A stretch of 64,000 bases of DNA from Clarireedia homoeocarpa (taxonomy: Eukaryota; Ascomycota; Leotiomycetes; Helotiales; Rutstroemiaceae), in the NCBI GenBank assembly GCA_001465935.1, contig LNKV01000025.1, positions 639,609-703,608 of the forward strand, read 5' to 3'. The notes under the pieces are model-generated. The model was not told the DNA's origin and did no database searches. It saw only the letters and a list, made by a program, of their open reading frames with translations. A program made the translations under genes and the position numbers. Positions 9,826 through 20,837 of the stretch are shown one piece after another; position 1 is the stretch's first letter, and every line of letters starts with the position of its first letter.

Positions 9826-12249
9826 TTAACTTCTGTCAGCATTTTGAGCCCGGGTAGACATGGACTCTGGTGCAAGTGGTAAATCGGTTGATAACTCGCC
9901 ATCATTGAGCCGCTGAACTGGAGATGATTGGACTGATGGCAAAGTAGTAAAATACCTTCTCTCGCGCTTCAAATCAGCTTCTCGTATAAGCTCTTCCCAT
10001 TCAGTTTTCCCCCTAACTTCTATTGAGCGTAGATAAAAGTTCTTAACCTGTGCAGCAACTTTAGCTCTGTATTTAGCACACACCCGTCATCTTGCTGAAG
10101 AAAATATATTTGCATACCATGGTATCTGTCTTAGTCCCCGGATGTTTTGCCATCGCATCCCAATCAGTTCCAAAATGTCGTAGTAGCGCAGGAAAATCAT
10201 GTTGCTCTGGAACAGACCAGTAGGTAGAGAGAACCCTAGGGTTCTCTGAGATCCCATCTTGCCCTCCAACCCGATCTAACAAACGATCTTGATAGATCAA
10301 ACTCTCTTCATTTTTATGTGGACCTGCACCAGTTGCGTAGTATCCGCCGGAGGTATACCTTGGAGAAGATGGCCTTGGCTCCGCCCCGTAAGTACCCGCC
10401 CCGTCACTTGTGTGGCGCGAGTGTTTTCGTGAAGGATTTTGAGATGAGGAGGTGTATGAGATTGACTGAGCTTCTTCTATTTTCTTCTTCAAATCTGCTT
10501 CGTTGTCGGCGGCTGTCTTCTTGAGCTCTGCCTACGCCCTGGAGGGGCAGCTTTTGGCCCTGGCGGTGGCCGCATATGCATCGTGATTGACCAATCGGGC
10601 TCAATCACCGTTTCCCATACTTGTGGAAGAATGATCTCACCGTTGGGACCAATCAAGTCGTAATGTCCTTCCTGTACATGTGGGCCAATGACTTCAACAT
10701 GAAGGAAAGCTTGCTTGATCAACTCTTCCATACCCTATCGTACATGTTAGTAACAAATTGCAGTTTGAGTCTGAGAATAACTTACGCTCCAAGTAGCACA
10801 TAAATGAAATGGGAAACTAAATTTTCGTCCCACAGCATCCTTGAACCTGATTGGCTTCTTTTTGTCATCGGGGGGCGGAGCGGCAGCGGCAGCAGCAGCA
10901 GCTTTCTTTTCGAGTTCCGCTTGCTTTTCAGCAGCTCTCTTTTCAATCGCAGATTGTGCCTCTGCAGCCTTTCTTGCCCACTCGGCCCTTTCATTAGCTA
11001 ATTTTTTCACTACAACAGCTGCCTTCCCAGTATCTTTCTTCTCTTTTGCCTCTTGTACCTCTTTCTCTACAAGCGCTCGCTGAGTATCTGCTGATGCCTG
11101 CTGAGCTTTCTGAGCCGCCTCTCTAGCTTTGTCCGACTCTAATTTCGCATTTTGCATCTCTTCCTGCATTTTTAGCAATTTCTTCTCGAGTTCAATATCT
11201 ATAGTCGGAGGGGCAGGCTCAGCAGGAGTAGGCGCGGGCGCAGGAGGAGAGAACTGTTGCTGGTAATATTGCATCCCTCCTGGTGACATCAATGCCTGCT
11301 GTACTCCTGGTGCGCCAGGGGGCATGCCAGGTGGCGCATATCCAGGATATCCGGGATAAGGAGGATAGCCTTGGGAGGGAGGCGCATAGTGCATCAGTTC
11401 GTGTCCAGCGTGGTGACCGCCAGGATGATGCCCACCTGCATGATGAGCAGGCGCATGATGAGCAGGCGCATGCCCTGGGTATCCACCAGGTGTGCTATGG
11501 CCAGACATTTGATGGTGGTTATTGTGGCTGTTAAAATAGCTGGCACCACCAGGGCTTGGCGAAGGATTCGGAGCGAATGGATTGGAGCCAGAGTTATGGT
11601 TATACTGAGGATAGCCTCCTCCATAGTGCGTTAGGGCACCGGGACCAGGGGGTGGGGCAGTGCCGAAAGGAGGGGCATACGGGCTATTGCTCGCAGCTGG
11701 GGCGGGGTAGGCACTGGGAGCATAGGGAGGAGCGGTAGGCGGAGCTCTAGCACCGTATGGGCTAGGTGCTACTGGCGAGGGGTAGCCCCGGCCGTAGCCG
11801 GGGTAATCTTCTGGAGGCTCCACGTTTAAGGGTGCCACCGGCGCAGGGTGCCGATGTACGCGAGCCGGGGGTGGGCGGGGGTTACGTTCTGTAGCGGGGG
11901 TGTGTCGACGTGGAGGGCGTTCGTACGATTGACGCTCAATTGGCGGTGGCCGGCTTGTGCTTTGTTCCCTATATCTTGATGAGCGAGCTGGTGGACGCGA
12001 CGCAGACTCGGATGGTTCGATCTCGTCAGAATACCTTGGTTCCCAATCGTCTAAATCGTCAGAAAATTCGTTACTGTCGGTAGAGGGAACGTGGGCTCCA
12101 GTACCTGATGAGCCCTCAGAGAAGGAGTTGGATCGCGAGTTTGAAGTTGACTGCGATGGGCTCGTGAAAGGGCTCTGCGAATGGGCAGTTTCTATTGTGA
12201 TTCGAGATTGCCTGGTGGTTAACCCGCAAGATGTTAGCACAATAGTCAA
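9826..12249 (-). CDS. ULD (ubiquitin-like) plus SANT domain protein with Pro/Gly/His-rich N-terminus
   Basis: Reading from 12249, the first half is low in complexity: Ser-rich, then Pro/Tyr/Gly repeats and a His-rich patch near 11390-11480. A Lys/Glu/Ala coiled coil follows (about 10860-11200). The fungal ULD domain begins at IRFKDAVGRKFSFPFHLCATW and continues across an intron (10735-10785) as EELIKQAFLHVEVIGPHVQE. A basic coiled segment leads to a SANT/Myb-like domain (YWSVPEQHDFPALLRHFG...TKTDTMVKNF), split by an intron (10048-10117) and resembling the SANT repeat of Snt1-type corepressors. The ULD and SANT halves are in different frames; the switch must fall in 10489-10531. The 5' end is unsure: no ATG starts the frame near 12249, so an upstream exon is likely. 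A chromatin or regulatory role is inferred only. Confidence 0.6.
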
Positions 12250-13040
12250 ACCACCGAGTGTCGCAAACCCGATCGAGACGGGTTTGCTGTGGAATCAACA
12301 AGCTTACGGCATTGAATTTTTTGCTAGCAAGAAACTATCTCCCACTAACGACTCTCTGTCAGAGAATGTCGGAGTGAAGATATCCTCGAGAATTGGTAAA
12401 AGGGCGGGTCCTCACCCAAGAAAAGGTCTACTTCAAAATCTTCTCAACCGTGTCCGGATTGGACTGCCAAGTATGTATTGTAAAGAATTTCGTGGGAATG
12501 GTCGGGCGATATGCGTCAACAGAGCTAACAACAGTGGACAACACTACAGCAATTGCGTTATTGGTTGAGCTGTGGTGGTGTCGTAGACTGCCTATTCAAG
12601 AGGATTGTTTATGCGGGCCGTCGCGGAGTCGCCTATGGTAGTGTTTCGTTTATTTGATCAATCGGACTTGGTATGTAAGTTCGAAAGTTCGAGATTTCGA
12701 GGGAGGTTGCGTTCAATCGGGGAATGTATGACCGGAGATGACGGGTGGTACCTAGATGGATTAAAAAGGTGGCCCGACTTGAGGTTCGTCGTCTTTCGTT
12801 CTGGTTGCGGCCACTGTAGTTGTTTGAGAAGGTGGGCGATTTGGGTGGTGAGAAAAAAAAATGAGGAAGAGAGGGGTTTATTGGTGAGGTGGAATTAAGA
12901 TATGGATGGCGGCGGACGGAGCGTGGGTGTGCGGGCGAGGATGTGGGCGTAGGAGCGAGGAAGCAGCAAAAAAACACCAAATAAAAGAAAAAAAAGTGAC
13001 TTCGGAGACGATGGTAAGGATCTGGTAGGGTTATTAATAA

Positions 13041-13068
13041 ATGGCAGATGGCAGATGGCAGATGGCAG
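13041..13068. repeat. Heptamer tandem repeat (ATGGCAG)x4
   Basis: Four exact copies of ATGGCAG lie side by side. The same unit occurs on the other strand at 60270-60290. Confidence 0.9.
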
Positions 13069-13518
13069 ATGGGTGGCCGAGAGCAGATGGCCAGAGTGAC
13101 TTGGTAAGGCAGGGTAGAGTAAGGCAAGGTGAAGTAACGTAAAAGAGGTAGGGAAGGCTTTCCCGGGTAGTTTTCTGCTGCGAGGGGTTCAACATTTTAG
13201 CGCCATTTTGTTTTTGCTAATCGTGTCGGGCATTTGCTGCCCACTCCCACTCCACTGCTACTGTACAAGTAATCGGGTTCGCGTCGTATTTTCTAATCAT
13301 TTCCTCATCTTCTCGTCTCTTCACTGCTCTTTCGCGCCTCTTCTTTGACTACCCTTTCACGATTCATCCTTTACATTTGGTGTGGCATTTCCCCTGCAGT
13401 CCTGTTCACACTCGTGGCAAGACTAAACAGTACCAAGTACACACCGTAGAGATAGGATACAAGCAAGGATCAAGGACTGATCGAGAAAGGGAAAAGAGGG
13501 GAGCAGGAGGAGGGAGGA

Positions 13519-13568
13519 GGGAGGAGGGAGGATGGACGAGGGAGGAGGGAGGATGGACGAGGGAGGAG
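13519..13568. repeat. G/A-rich 21-bp tandem repeat
   Basis: Two exact 21-bp copies (13519-13539 and 13540-13560), each ending in GGATGGACGA, are followed by a partial third copy. The flanks are also GGGAGGA-rich. Confidence 0.85.
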
Positions 13569-15442
13569 AGGATGGACAGCAGCAGCAGCATCGGTTGTGG
13601 CGGTAGAAAAGTTCTCAAGGAATGAATGAATACAGTAGGGAGGTACTGGCCGGTAGGTAGTCGGTTCTATACCTACCTGCCGGATCCCTTGAGCTCGCCT
13701 AGCAGATCTGAAGTTCTAAAGTGCCACATACCTGTCGATTTTCCCCCAAGTTATGGCTTCCAAAAAGACGCGAGGGCTTTCCAACGGTATGGGGGGTGGT
13801 GGGTGTGGGATGCCAAGTTTGGGGTCTAGTATGGTCCGAGGACACTTTTACGTCCAAAATAATAATTCTGGCCGGTTGCTTGCTCCCGTGGTCGGTGTTA
13901 GAGTTAACTAAGTCCAAAAGTCTAGATGGTATAATTCCAGAAGGTCACGTCAACAAATGGTCTGGTCCTAGAGAAATCCGAGAGAAATCCTAGAGAAATC
14001 CAATATGGATGATGTTGTGTAGAGCGAGGGTACCTCCGTAATGCGACGGCTAATGCGACCAAAGTGGTAAACGAACGGATTTCCTTCTGTGCTCCTACGG
14101 TACGAACAAGAATCTCCCACCGGATACCGCTGACTTGGTTTTGGTTTTCTGCTTTCTGGCTCCTTGGTTTTCGGATTCTGCAAGCCAAACCGAAGCAAAT
14201 GAAAAAAGACTCAAGAGATGAATGCTGCGACGCGATGCTGTGGATTTATGTCGGTGCAATGTCGTGAGCTGCTTTTGTGCTTTGATCAGAAGATACTTTT
14301 ATGCTGCCCTCTGGTTTGTGGGTGGGCCACTCGATGCTGTATCGTGTGTATGTATGATGATGTTGTCGATTTCGCTCCGCTCGCTTCAATTGGTCTGCAG
14401 GGTGCAGAATAAATAGTGAATGGTACTGTGTTGCTAGGGGAAATCTGGAGGCTGGAAGGCGAGGGGAGGGGTTCGGCCTAAACTGGGCGACGTCTGCTGA
14501 TGGGGGAATATACTAAAGTACTCGAGACTTAATCGGATGCAAGTCCTTGGGCTTCCAGTAATGTGCATGGACAGCATGAACTTTGCTTAGCTGCTTGGAT
14601 ACGTGAACGCACGACCTAATGTGGGCCGGCAGTAAAAAAAAAAATTCTTGCTCTTCCGGGAGAGATTCTGGAACTGCAGTTGAGCCTTCTTCAGCCTTTC
14701 CTCTTTGTGTAGTTGGTCTTGTGATGAGATTCCTGATGTTTCCGCATATCTGGGGTTTGGAAGTAGCGATTGGATTGGGTCCACGAAGTTGCACAGCAGG
14801 TTGCAATAGACCGTCCACCGTGTGCAAATATATCCCGTTGGGTCTCTTCGATGAAGGGGAAAAGAGTCTTCAGGTTTGTTTGTAGCCTCAGCTGGAGCTG
14901 GCCACCATCATCAAGGCTGATCCTATCTACATATACGCATACAAGCTTGTGAGCATCCCCATCTTGCCATACCCCGTGCGTTGTCACGGCTTTCCGCAAA
15001 TCTCAAAAAAGCATCATCTTTATTTGCTTCCTTCATATTCAGAGCCTCTACAAAGGTACAAAATTATCCGTCACCGCCTTTTGTGACAGCCTAAAGTGTT
15101 GGATGGTGCCCAAGAATTCCGAGCCCATGCCCGATGTGGCAATCCTCAGACGCCAATCCAATGATTGGGCACCGACATTCACAACGGCATCTCTTACTGG
15201 TGCCACGACCTTTCCGGGGCTTAGAGGCTACCTGTTTCATGAAATTTCGTGACTGCGATTCATGAACATGGAAAATTTTCGAATCGACAAGATGCAGAAC
15301 TATCAAACATTTTGCCAAGATGATTCTGCCTAGATCTTGACCCAGCATCGATATTCCGAAGTGTGGATCATGTTACTCCGGATTCAAAAACATGTGCCTT
15401 GCAGGGACCTTTGATCAGAGAACTGGTTCGTTCTAATGGTTA

Positions 15443-16570
15443 TTAGCGGGTAATGGAATCCGAGTCCCTGTTCAACAATTCCCGAGCAGCAATGAGAGAT
15501 GCTTCGTCATAACCTTGCCAGCCTGGTTCACCCGCAGTACTCCGTCGGACAATCTCAGACAATTTGGCTGTTGCAGTTTCATTCAACCTTTCAACAATCT
15601 TGATATCTGGTAGAGGCAGACCAGTATCCGATTTGCTAGAACGAGCCGTGGGGAGTGTGCTCAAGAGTCGGCCACTGACCTGTGAAGAATTAACATACGA
15701 TGCGAAAAGATATTCCCTAATATCACCTACCAGCTTCAGCCCATAGTATCCACGGAGATAATCGTCACATAGCTCAATGCTTCGACAAAATCTGCGGAAT
15801 GAGTCTGCAAGGTACCGATCCGCATTGGATTCGTTCCCGCCCGCCGCAATGTACAGAACTTCACCAACTCGGGCATGAATCTGAATTTGAATGTTAATAT
15901 GCGGCTTGAAGTATAACTGGGACGGGATTACGCACATTCCATGCGTTGGGTGTGATAAGTAGAACCTCTTCTAAGGCAAAGATACCCTGTGCGTACATCC
16001 CCTGCGAGACATACAGATCTGCCAGTTCAGCCCAAGCTTCCGCATCAATCGGAGATGAATCCAGCAGCTCAATGAGTGCGGTGATAGCTTCGGCTGTCTT
16101 CTTGAGTGTTTTCAGAAGTGCGATTCGACGTTTCGATACGGGCTGCAAATGTGAGAAAGTGTTAATATGGAGACACGTTAGAATAAGCTTACCATATTAC
16201 TTGGGTCGTCCGATAGTATCTTCTCGTATTCTTCTAAGACTTTCTTCAATGCCGCATCATCTTCTGCAATAGCCTCTTGAAACATCCCTCTAAATGCCAT
16301 TACTCTCTCGTTCTCAGCACCGAACCTTTCTGTAAGCCTCTGCAAGCATAAATGCGCAGACTGCTCGTCCCCTGTGCGTAAACATGACATCATTAAATTT
16401 TCGTACGTTGTCCATAGCTCTGGCGATTCTGCGACGGACCAGAGAGACTTGAGAGAGTATGATGATATTGAGGAGGGTGTGCTCTTTAGCAATAATGGAG
16501 CTTGCTGGGAGAGTTGGAGTGCTAGGGCTGGTGAAAGATGCGCCGGCGGGTGTAGTAGAGCGGAAGACAT
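15443..16570 (-). CDS. emc2: ER membrane protein complex subunit 2 (EMC2, TPR protein)
   Basis: Three exons (16193-16570, 15936-16142, 15443-15880) join in phase to 340 residues. The helical repeat body includes TPR units such as EAWAELADLYVSQGMYAQGIFALEEVLLITPNAW and the EMC2-typical SNADRYLADSFRRFCRSIELCDDYLRGYYGLKL (both split here for description across residues about 165-260). EMC2 is the cytosolic scaffold of the EMC insertase, which puts tail-anchored and multipass proteins into the ER membrane. The second intron uses the less common donor GTGCGT. Its 5' end faces the AP-3 delta gene, 374 bp away, so the two share an upstream region. Confidence 0.9.
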
Positions 16571-16944
16571 AATGCAACCTATCGTAGTCTTGATATGTAT
16601 AGAATGAGTTGCGGATTTTCGTATTAGAAGTTACTTGCTATGACAATTAAGTTGAAGTGTGGCAGCTTCAATGATCGGGAGCTTCCCATGTGAAGCTTAG
16701 TGTTGGTGCCTTATGATAATTGATTGATGCCTTGCAGATAGTGGAGGGGAACCGTCACTACCGATAGTGTAGTTCGGAGGAATAGTGCTCGGATCAACGC
16801 GACAAAACCACAGCTTTACGAACTTCTTTTGTAATTCTTGTTAGACCTGGAAAGACCTAATCATGCGCATCGTTAATACCGGTTATTCAAAATTCTAAGT
16901 GACCTCCTTGATGGAGGACCGCCACATACAATAAATCTTTAACA
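16571..16944. promoter_or_regulatory. Divergent promoter region between emc2 and AP-3 delta
   Basis: These 374 bp separate two starts that point away from each other. No named motif is evident. Confidence 0.45.
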
Positions 16945-17002
16945 ATGTGCGTCCTTTCAGCATTGCCCTTCACTTGCGGCCATCTACTAAAGCTATACCA
17001 GG
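16945..17002 (+). other. Start codon split by an intron (AT|G)
   Basis: Bases 16945-16946 (AT) end the first exon and base 17002 (G) begins the second; a 55-bp intron lies between, ending in CTACTAAAGCTATACCAG. The resulting reading MFEKS is the expected N-terminus. Confidence 0.75.
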
Positions 17003-20000
17003 TTCGAGAAATCCTTGTACGACCTCATCCGCGGTCTACGAAACCATAAGGGCAATGAGAAGGAATATATTCAGAACAGTTTGAAAGAATGTCGAGCAGA
17101 AGTAAAGGGGTCCGATATGGGTTAGTCCTTAACGCTTGGGAGGGGACATCGAGGTTAACAGGTTGTTGGCAGACCTCAAGGCTACGGCGTTGTTGAAGCT
17201 GGTGTATCTCGAGATGTTTGGGCATGACATGTCCTGGGCCTCCTTTCATGTCCTCGAAGTTATGTCCTCGCCCAAATACCTACAGAAACGAGTTGGCTAT
17301 CTGGGGGCGGTTCAAAGCTTTCGGCCAGATACTGAAGTTCTTATGCTCGCTACAAATCTTCTCAAAAAGGTAGAGACTTTTGAATTCACATCTTTTTTTT
17401 TCGTACTAATTATTTCGCAGGACTTGGGATCCTCGGCACCGACAACAATATCACTTCCAATCATAACTCTACCGCACGTCATCACTCCCTCCCTCGCCAT
17501 GTCTGTCCTTACAGATCTTCTGCCGCGAATGACCCATTCACATCCTGCGATCCGCAAGAAAACCATTGTCACTCTTTACAGATTAGCTTTAGTTTATCCA
17601 GAAACGTTGCGGCCGGCATGGCCGAAGATCAAGGAGAGACTTATGGATGATGGGGAAAACCCGAGTGTCACAGCTGCTATCATTAATGTGGTTTGTGAGT
17701 TAGGTTGGCGAAGACCACAGGACTTTTTGCCCCTGGCTCCAAGGTTGTTTGAGCTTCTTGTGGATAGTGGAAACAACTGGATGGCCATTAAGTTGATCAA
17801 GCTTGTTCGTAGCATTAACTGCATTGGAGACTAAACACTAACAAACTTGTAGTTCGCTACCCTCACCCCTCTTGAACCGAGACTGGTCAAAAAGCTGCTG
17901 CCACCGTTAACTTCCATAATTCGGACGACTCCTGCAATGTCGTTACTGTATGAATGCATAAACGGCATCATACAAGGAGGAATTCTAGGGAGTGGTGACG
18001 AATCCGCAGGAGGGGACGAAATTGCTACCTTATGCGTCAGCAAGCTACGCGGCATGATCATGGTAGAAGGGGACCCAAATTGTAGGTTCTTCCTTTTCTT
18101 GCTGAAGGGTAAAGGCGCTAATACAGTCAAGTAAAATATGTTGCTCTGCTTGCATTCAACAAGATTGTCGTCACTCATCCAAACCTTGTTGCCCAACAAG
18201 AGGACGTTATAATGGACTGCATTGACAGTGCCGACATCTCCATCCGATTGCGCGCTTTGGACCTGGTGGTAGGTATGGTTAGTAGCGACAACTTGATGTC
18301 TATTGTTAGCAAGTTGATGAGGCAACTGCGAAATACCCCACCGGCGCCTGCAGGTGACCGCAAAACTCGACCTACAGGACAAATTGAGCCTGAAGCAGAA
18401 TCAGACGACGAAGGTCCCGAGGTCGCAATCACGTCCGATAAAGGATCATCACCAGAAGTCCTCTTGCCAGATGATTATAAGGTTGATGTCATCACAAGGA
18501 TACTTGAGATGTGTTCAAGCAATAACTATGCCAACCTAGTTGATTTTGATTGGTATATTTCTGTTTTGGTTCAGCTAATTCGAAATGCCCCCGTTACGAA
18601 CCAGACATCTTTCGACCAAGATCCGGACAACACCACTCGCAGCAGTATCTCCGAGAAAATTGGTGATGAGCTTCGGAACGTAGCTGTCAAAGTGAAGGCG
18701 GTCCGATCGCAAGCTGCTGCCGCGGCCGAATTGATACTAGTACAACTTTACAATGACAGTGCGAGCCAGATGAGCGCGGGCAATGGCTCACTGCGACCAA
18801 TATCGTGGATAGTAGGAGAGTACGCAACCGATATAGAGTCGCCAGAGAATACGTTGACAGCATTACTACAAATTACGCAGGCAGCAACCACTGCCGATGG
18901 TCTAATCATATATCTTCAAGCGTTGACAAAGGTCTTCGCTCTTATGGCTAGTGACGACGAAACACCATGGACTGCCGAACGGAAGACGATGATGACACTT
19001 CTGATGGCCCGTATAATCAATACTCTTGAGCCATTAGCGATGCATCCTGATCTTGAGGTACAAGAACGAGCTGTAGAATTTTCCGAATTACTAAAGTTGG
19101 CAGCGGAAGCAACAGCTGCCCAAGAACCATCATCAGCCTCTATGCAGAATGATGCACCGCTGTTACTCACGCAGGCAATCCCTTCATTGTTTCGCGGTCA
19201 AGAACTAAATTCGGTTGCACCTACAGCACAAAAGAATGTGCCAATACCCTCCTCGTTGGATCTTGATCAACCGATTAATCCAAACTTGCACAATCTACTG
19301 CGGAACGTGGATACAATTTCCTTTGGCGAACCAGAAGATGATGAGTTCGAGGTCTACTATCACCAGAGGCAAGAGCCTACCTCAATCAGTAGTAATGAGC
19401 CCGCTATCAATCGACTGGGTGGGGCTTCAGACGAGAAGGTGCCATCGTATCAACAGGGTAGCGAAGACTCGTATTTGGATCCAGACATTCTTGCCCGGCG
19501 GCGAGCAGAACGATTGGAAAGAAACAAGGATGATCCGTTCTATATCCCGCCAAATGATAGCGCATCCGGAAGGTCAACACCATTACACAACATCCTTCGG
19601 AATAACAACGGGCCTGATTTGGATATCGATGCCATCCCGATCATGCAACTAGACCTTGGCAAGACAAATCTAGACATGGCAGAGAGTAAAAAGCCTGCCA
19701 AGAAGAAACCACGCCAACGAATACAAGTCGCTGCAGATGAGACGCTTAACTTCAGTGGAACCTCAACCCCAGCCAACGAATCTGGCGATAGCGCGGAGGT
19801 GAGGCCGCGGGTTTCCAGGGGAAAGCAATCATTATTACAAGTGGATTCAAGTCATATTGGAGAATTCTCCCTTGAGGGTGATGATAATACTGGTCTGGAC
19901 TTCGAGCGGCAGCAAAGAGAAGAGGCTGAAATGGCTAAGGCCATGAAAGAAGTTGAGAGATTACGCTTGGAGATGCAACGAGCCAATGAAAGGATCCACG

Positions 20001-20233
20001 CTGCACAAGATGTACCGCCAGAAGGAGTTGTCGTAAAGAGGAAGACGAAAAAGAAGGCCAAGGCTGCTGAAGGAGATGACGCGACAGTAGTGAAGAAGAA
20101 GAAGAAGGTCAAGAAGGCTGTGGCGGACGACGGAGAAGGGGAGCCTTCTGTTGCCCCGGCTACCGACATTGTAAAGCCGAAGAAGAAAAAGAAGAAGCCA
20201 AAGGCAGAGGAAGGAGTGGTGGAACAGGCGTAA
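16945..20233 (+). CDS. apl5: AP-3 adaptor complex subunit delta (Apl5-like)
   Basis: Six exons (16945-16946, 17002-17120, 17173-17369, 17421-17804, 17853-18081, 18132-20233) join in phase to 1010 residues. The conserved start MFEKSLYDLIRGLRNHKG is rebuilt only if an intron (16947-17001, donor GTGCGT, branch CTACTAA) splits the ATG as AT|G; unspliced reading from that ATG stops within about 35 codons. The first 600 residues form the adaptin armadillo-like solenoid (KATALLKLVYLEMFGHDMSW; VGYLGAVQSF; PNLVAQQEDVIMDCID). The C-terminal ear-side region is Lys-rich with KKKKKVKK-type runs. AP-3 carries cargo from Golgi or endosome directly to the vacuole. The intron at 17805 uses the uncommon donor GTTCGT. 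Confidence 0.93.
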
Positions 20234-20837
20234 CAGGTGCATAACATAATAAAGTGGCATTCGCGGCGTATGGAGCGCCGCATGGATACCATACTCATAG
20301 CTTGAGGAACAATGAGATGAGACTATAATGTAAAAGAAGTCTAAACGCTGTTTGTGACTTATACGAAGATCAATGCTAGCCTCGCTGTGATTTTCGCAGA
20401 GGCTGAAAACTTCATTAAACTACAATCAACAAACTTGAGTGGTTTAATACCTTATGGAGGGAAAGGTTGGACGGTACGATTTCCCTAGTCTAAAGTGTTC
20501 ATGCCTACGAAGTCGCAATGCCGAAGCTGGATTCGAAGGGTGTTGAATTTATAGTGAAGCCTTCGACCTAATCGTAATAATGTAAGAAATACACAGGTGC
20601 TGCACCCACATGTTTATTTAACTCTCCCAACCAGATGGAAATAACATGTGGATATACACTTCCTTTAATGGACAGTGGATCAGCGGTTACAGTACACGTG
20701 ACCAAGAATCCTTATCGCTATCGCGATGATTCTGGGCCTAAAAAAAAATTATTCTCAATCGCAAAAACCTCAAGCTCTTGTGCCGAGCTCTTTTTCCCTT
20801 TCCTCAAAGACCGCAAGTCCCTGTATCAATTGTCAAA
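20234..20837. other. Intergenic region, 3' flank of AP-3 delta and promoter of the next gene
   Basis: About 0.6 kb with no supported coding region. A pyrimidine-rich stretch ending near 20838 fits a core promoter or transcription start region. Confidence 0.4.

Larger units (their letters stand above)
12250..15442. other. Long gene-free region with simple repeats
   Basis: About 3.2 kb upstream of the ULD-SANT gene and downstream of EMC2. It contains a heptamer repeat (13041-13068) and a G/A-rich 21-bp tandem repeat (13519-13568). Several open frames here are short and driven by composition. It may hold the 5' exon and regulatory region of the ULD-SANT gene. Confidence 0.4.

Noticed and set aside
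10048..10117. Reading through the SANT-domain intron
   Set aside because: The unspliced frame ends at once (CKYIFFSKMTGVC), whereas splicing restores the conserved TMVKNF segment in phase.
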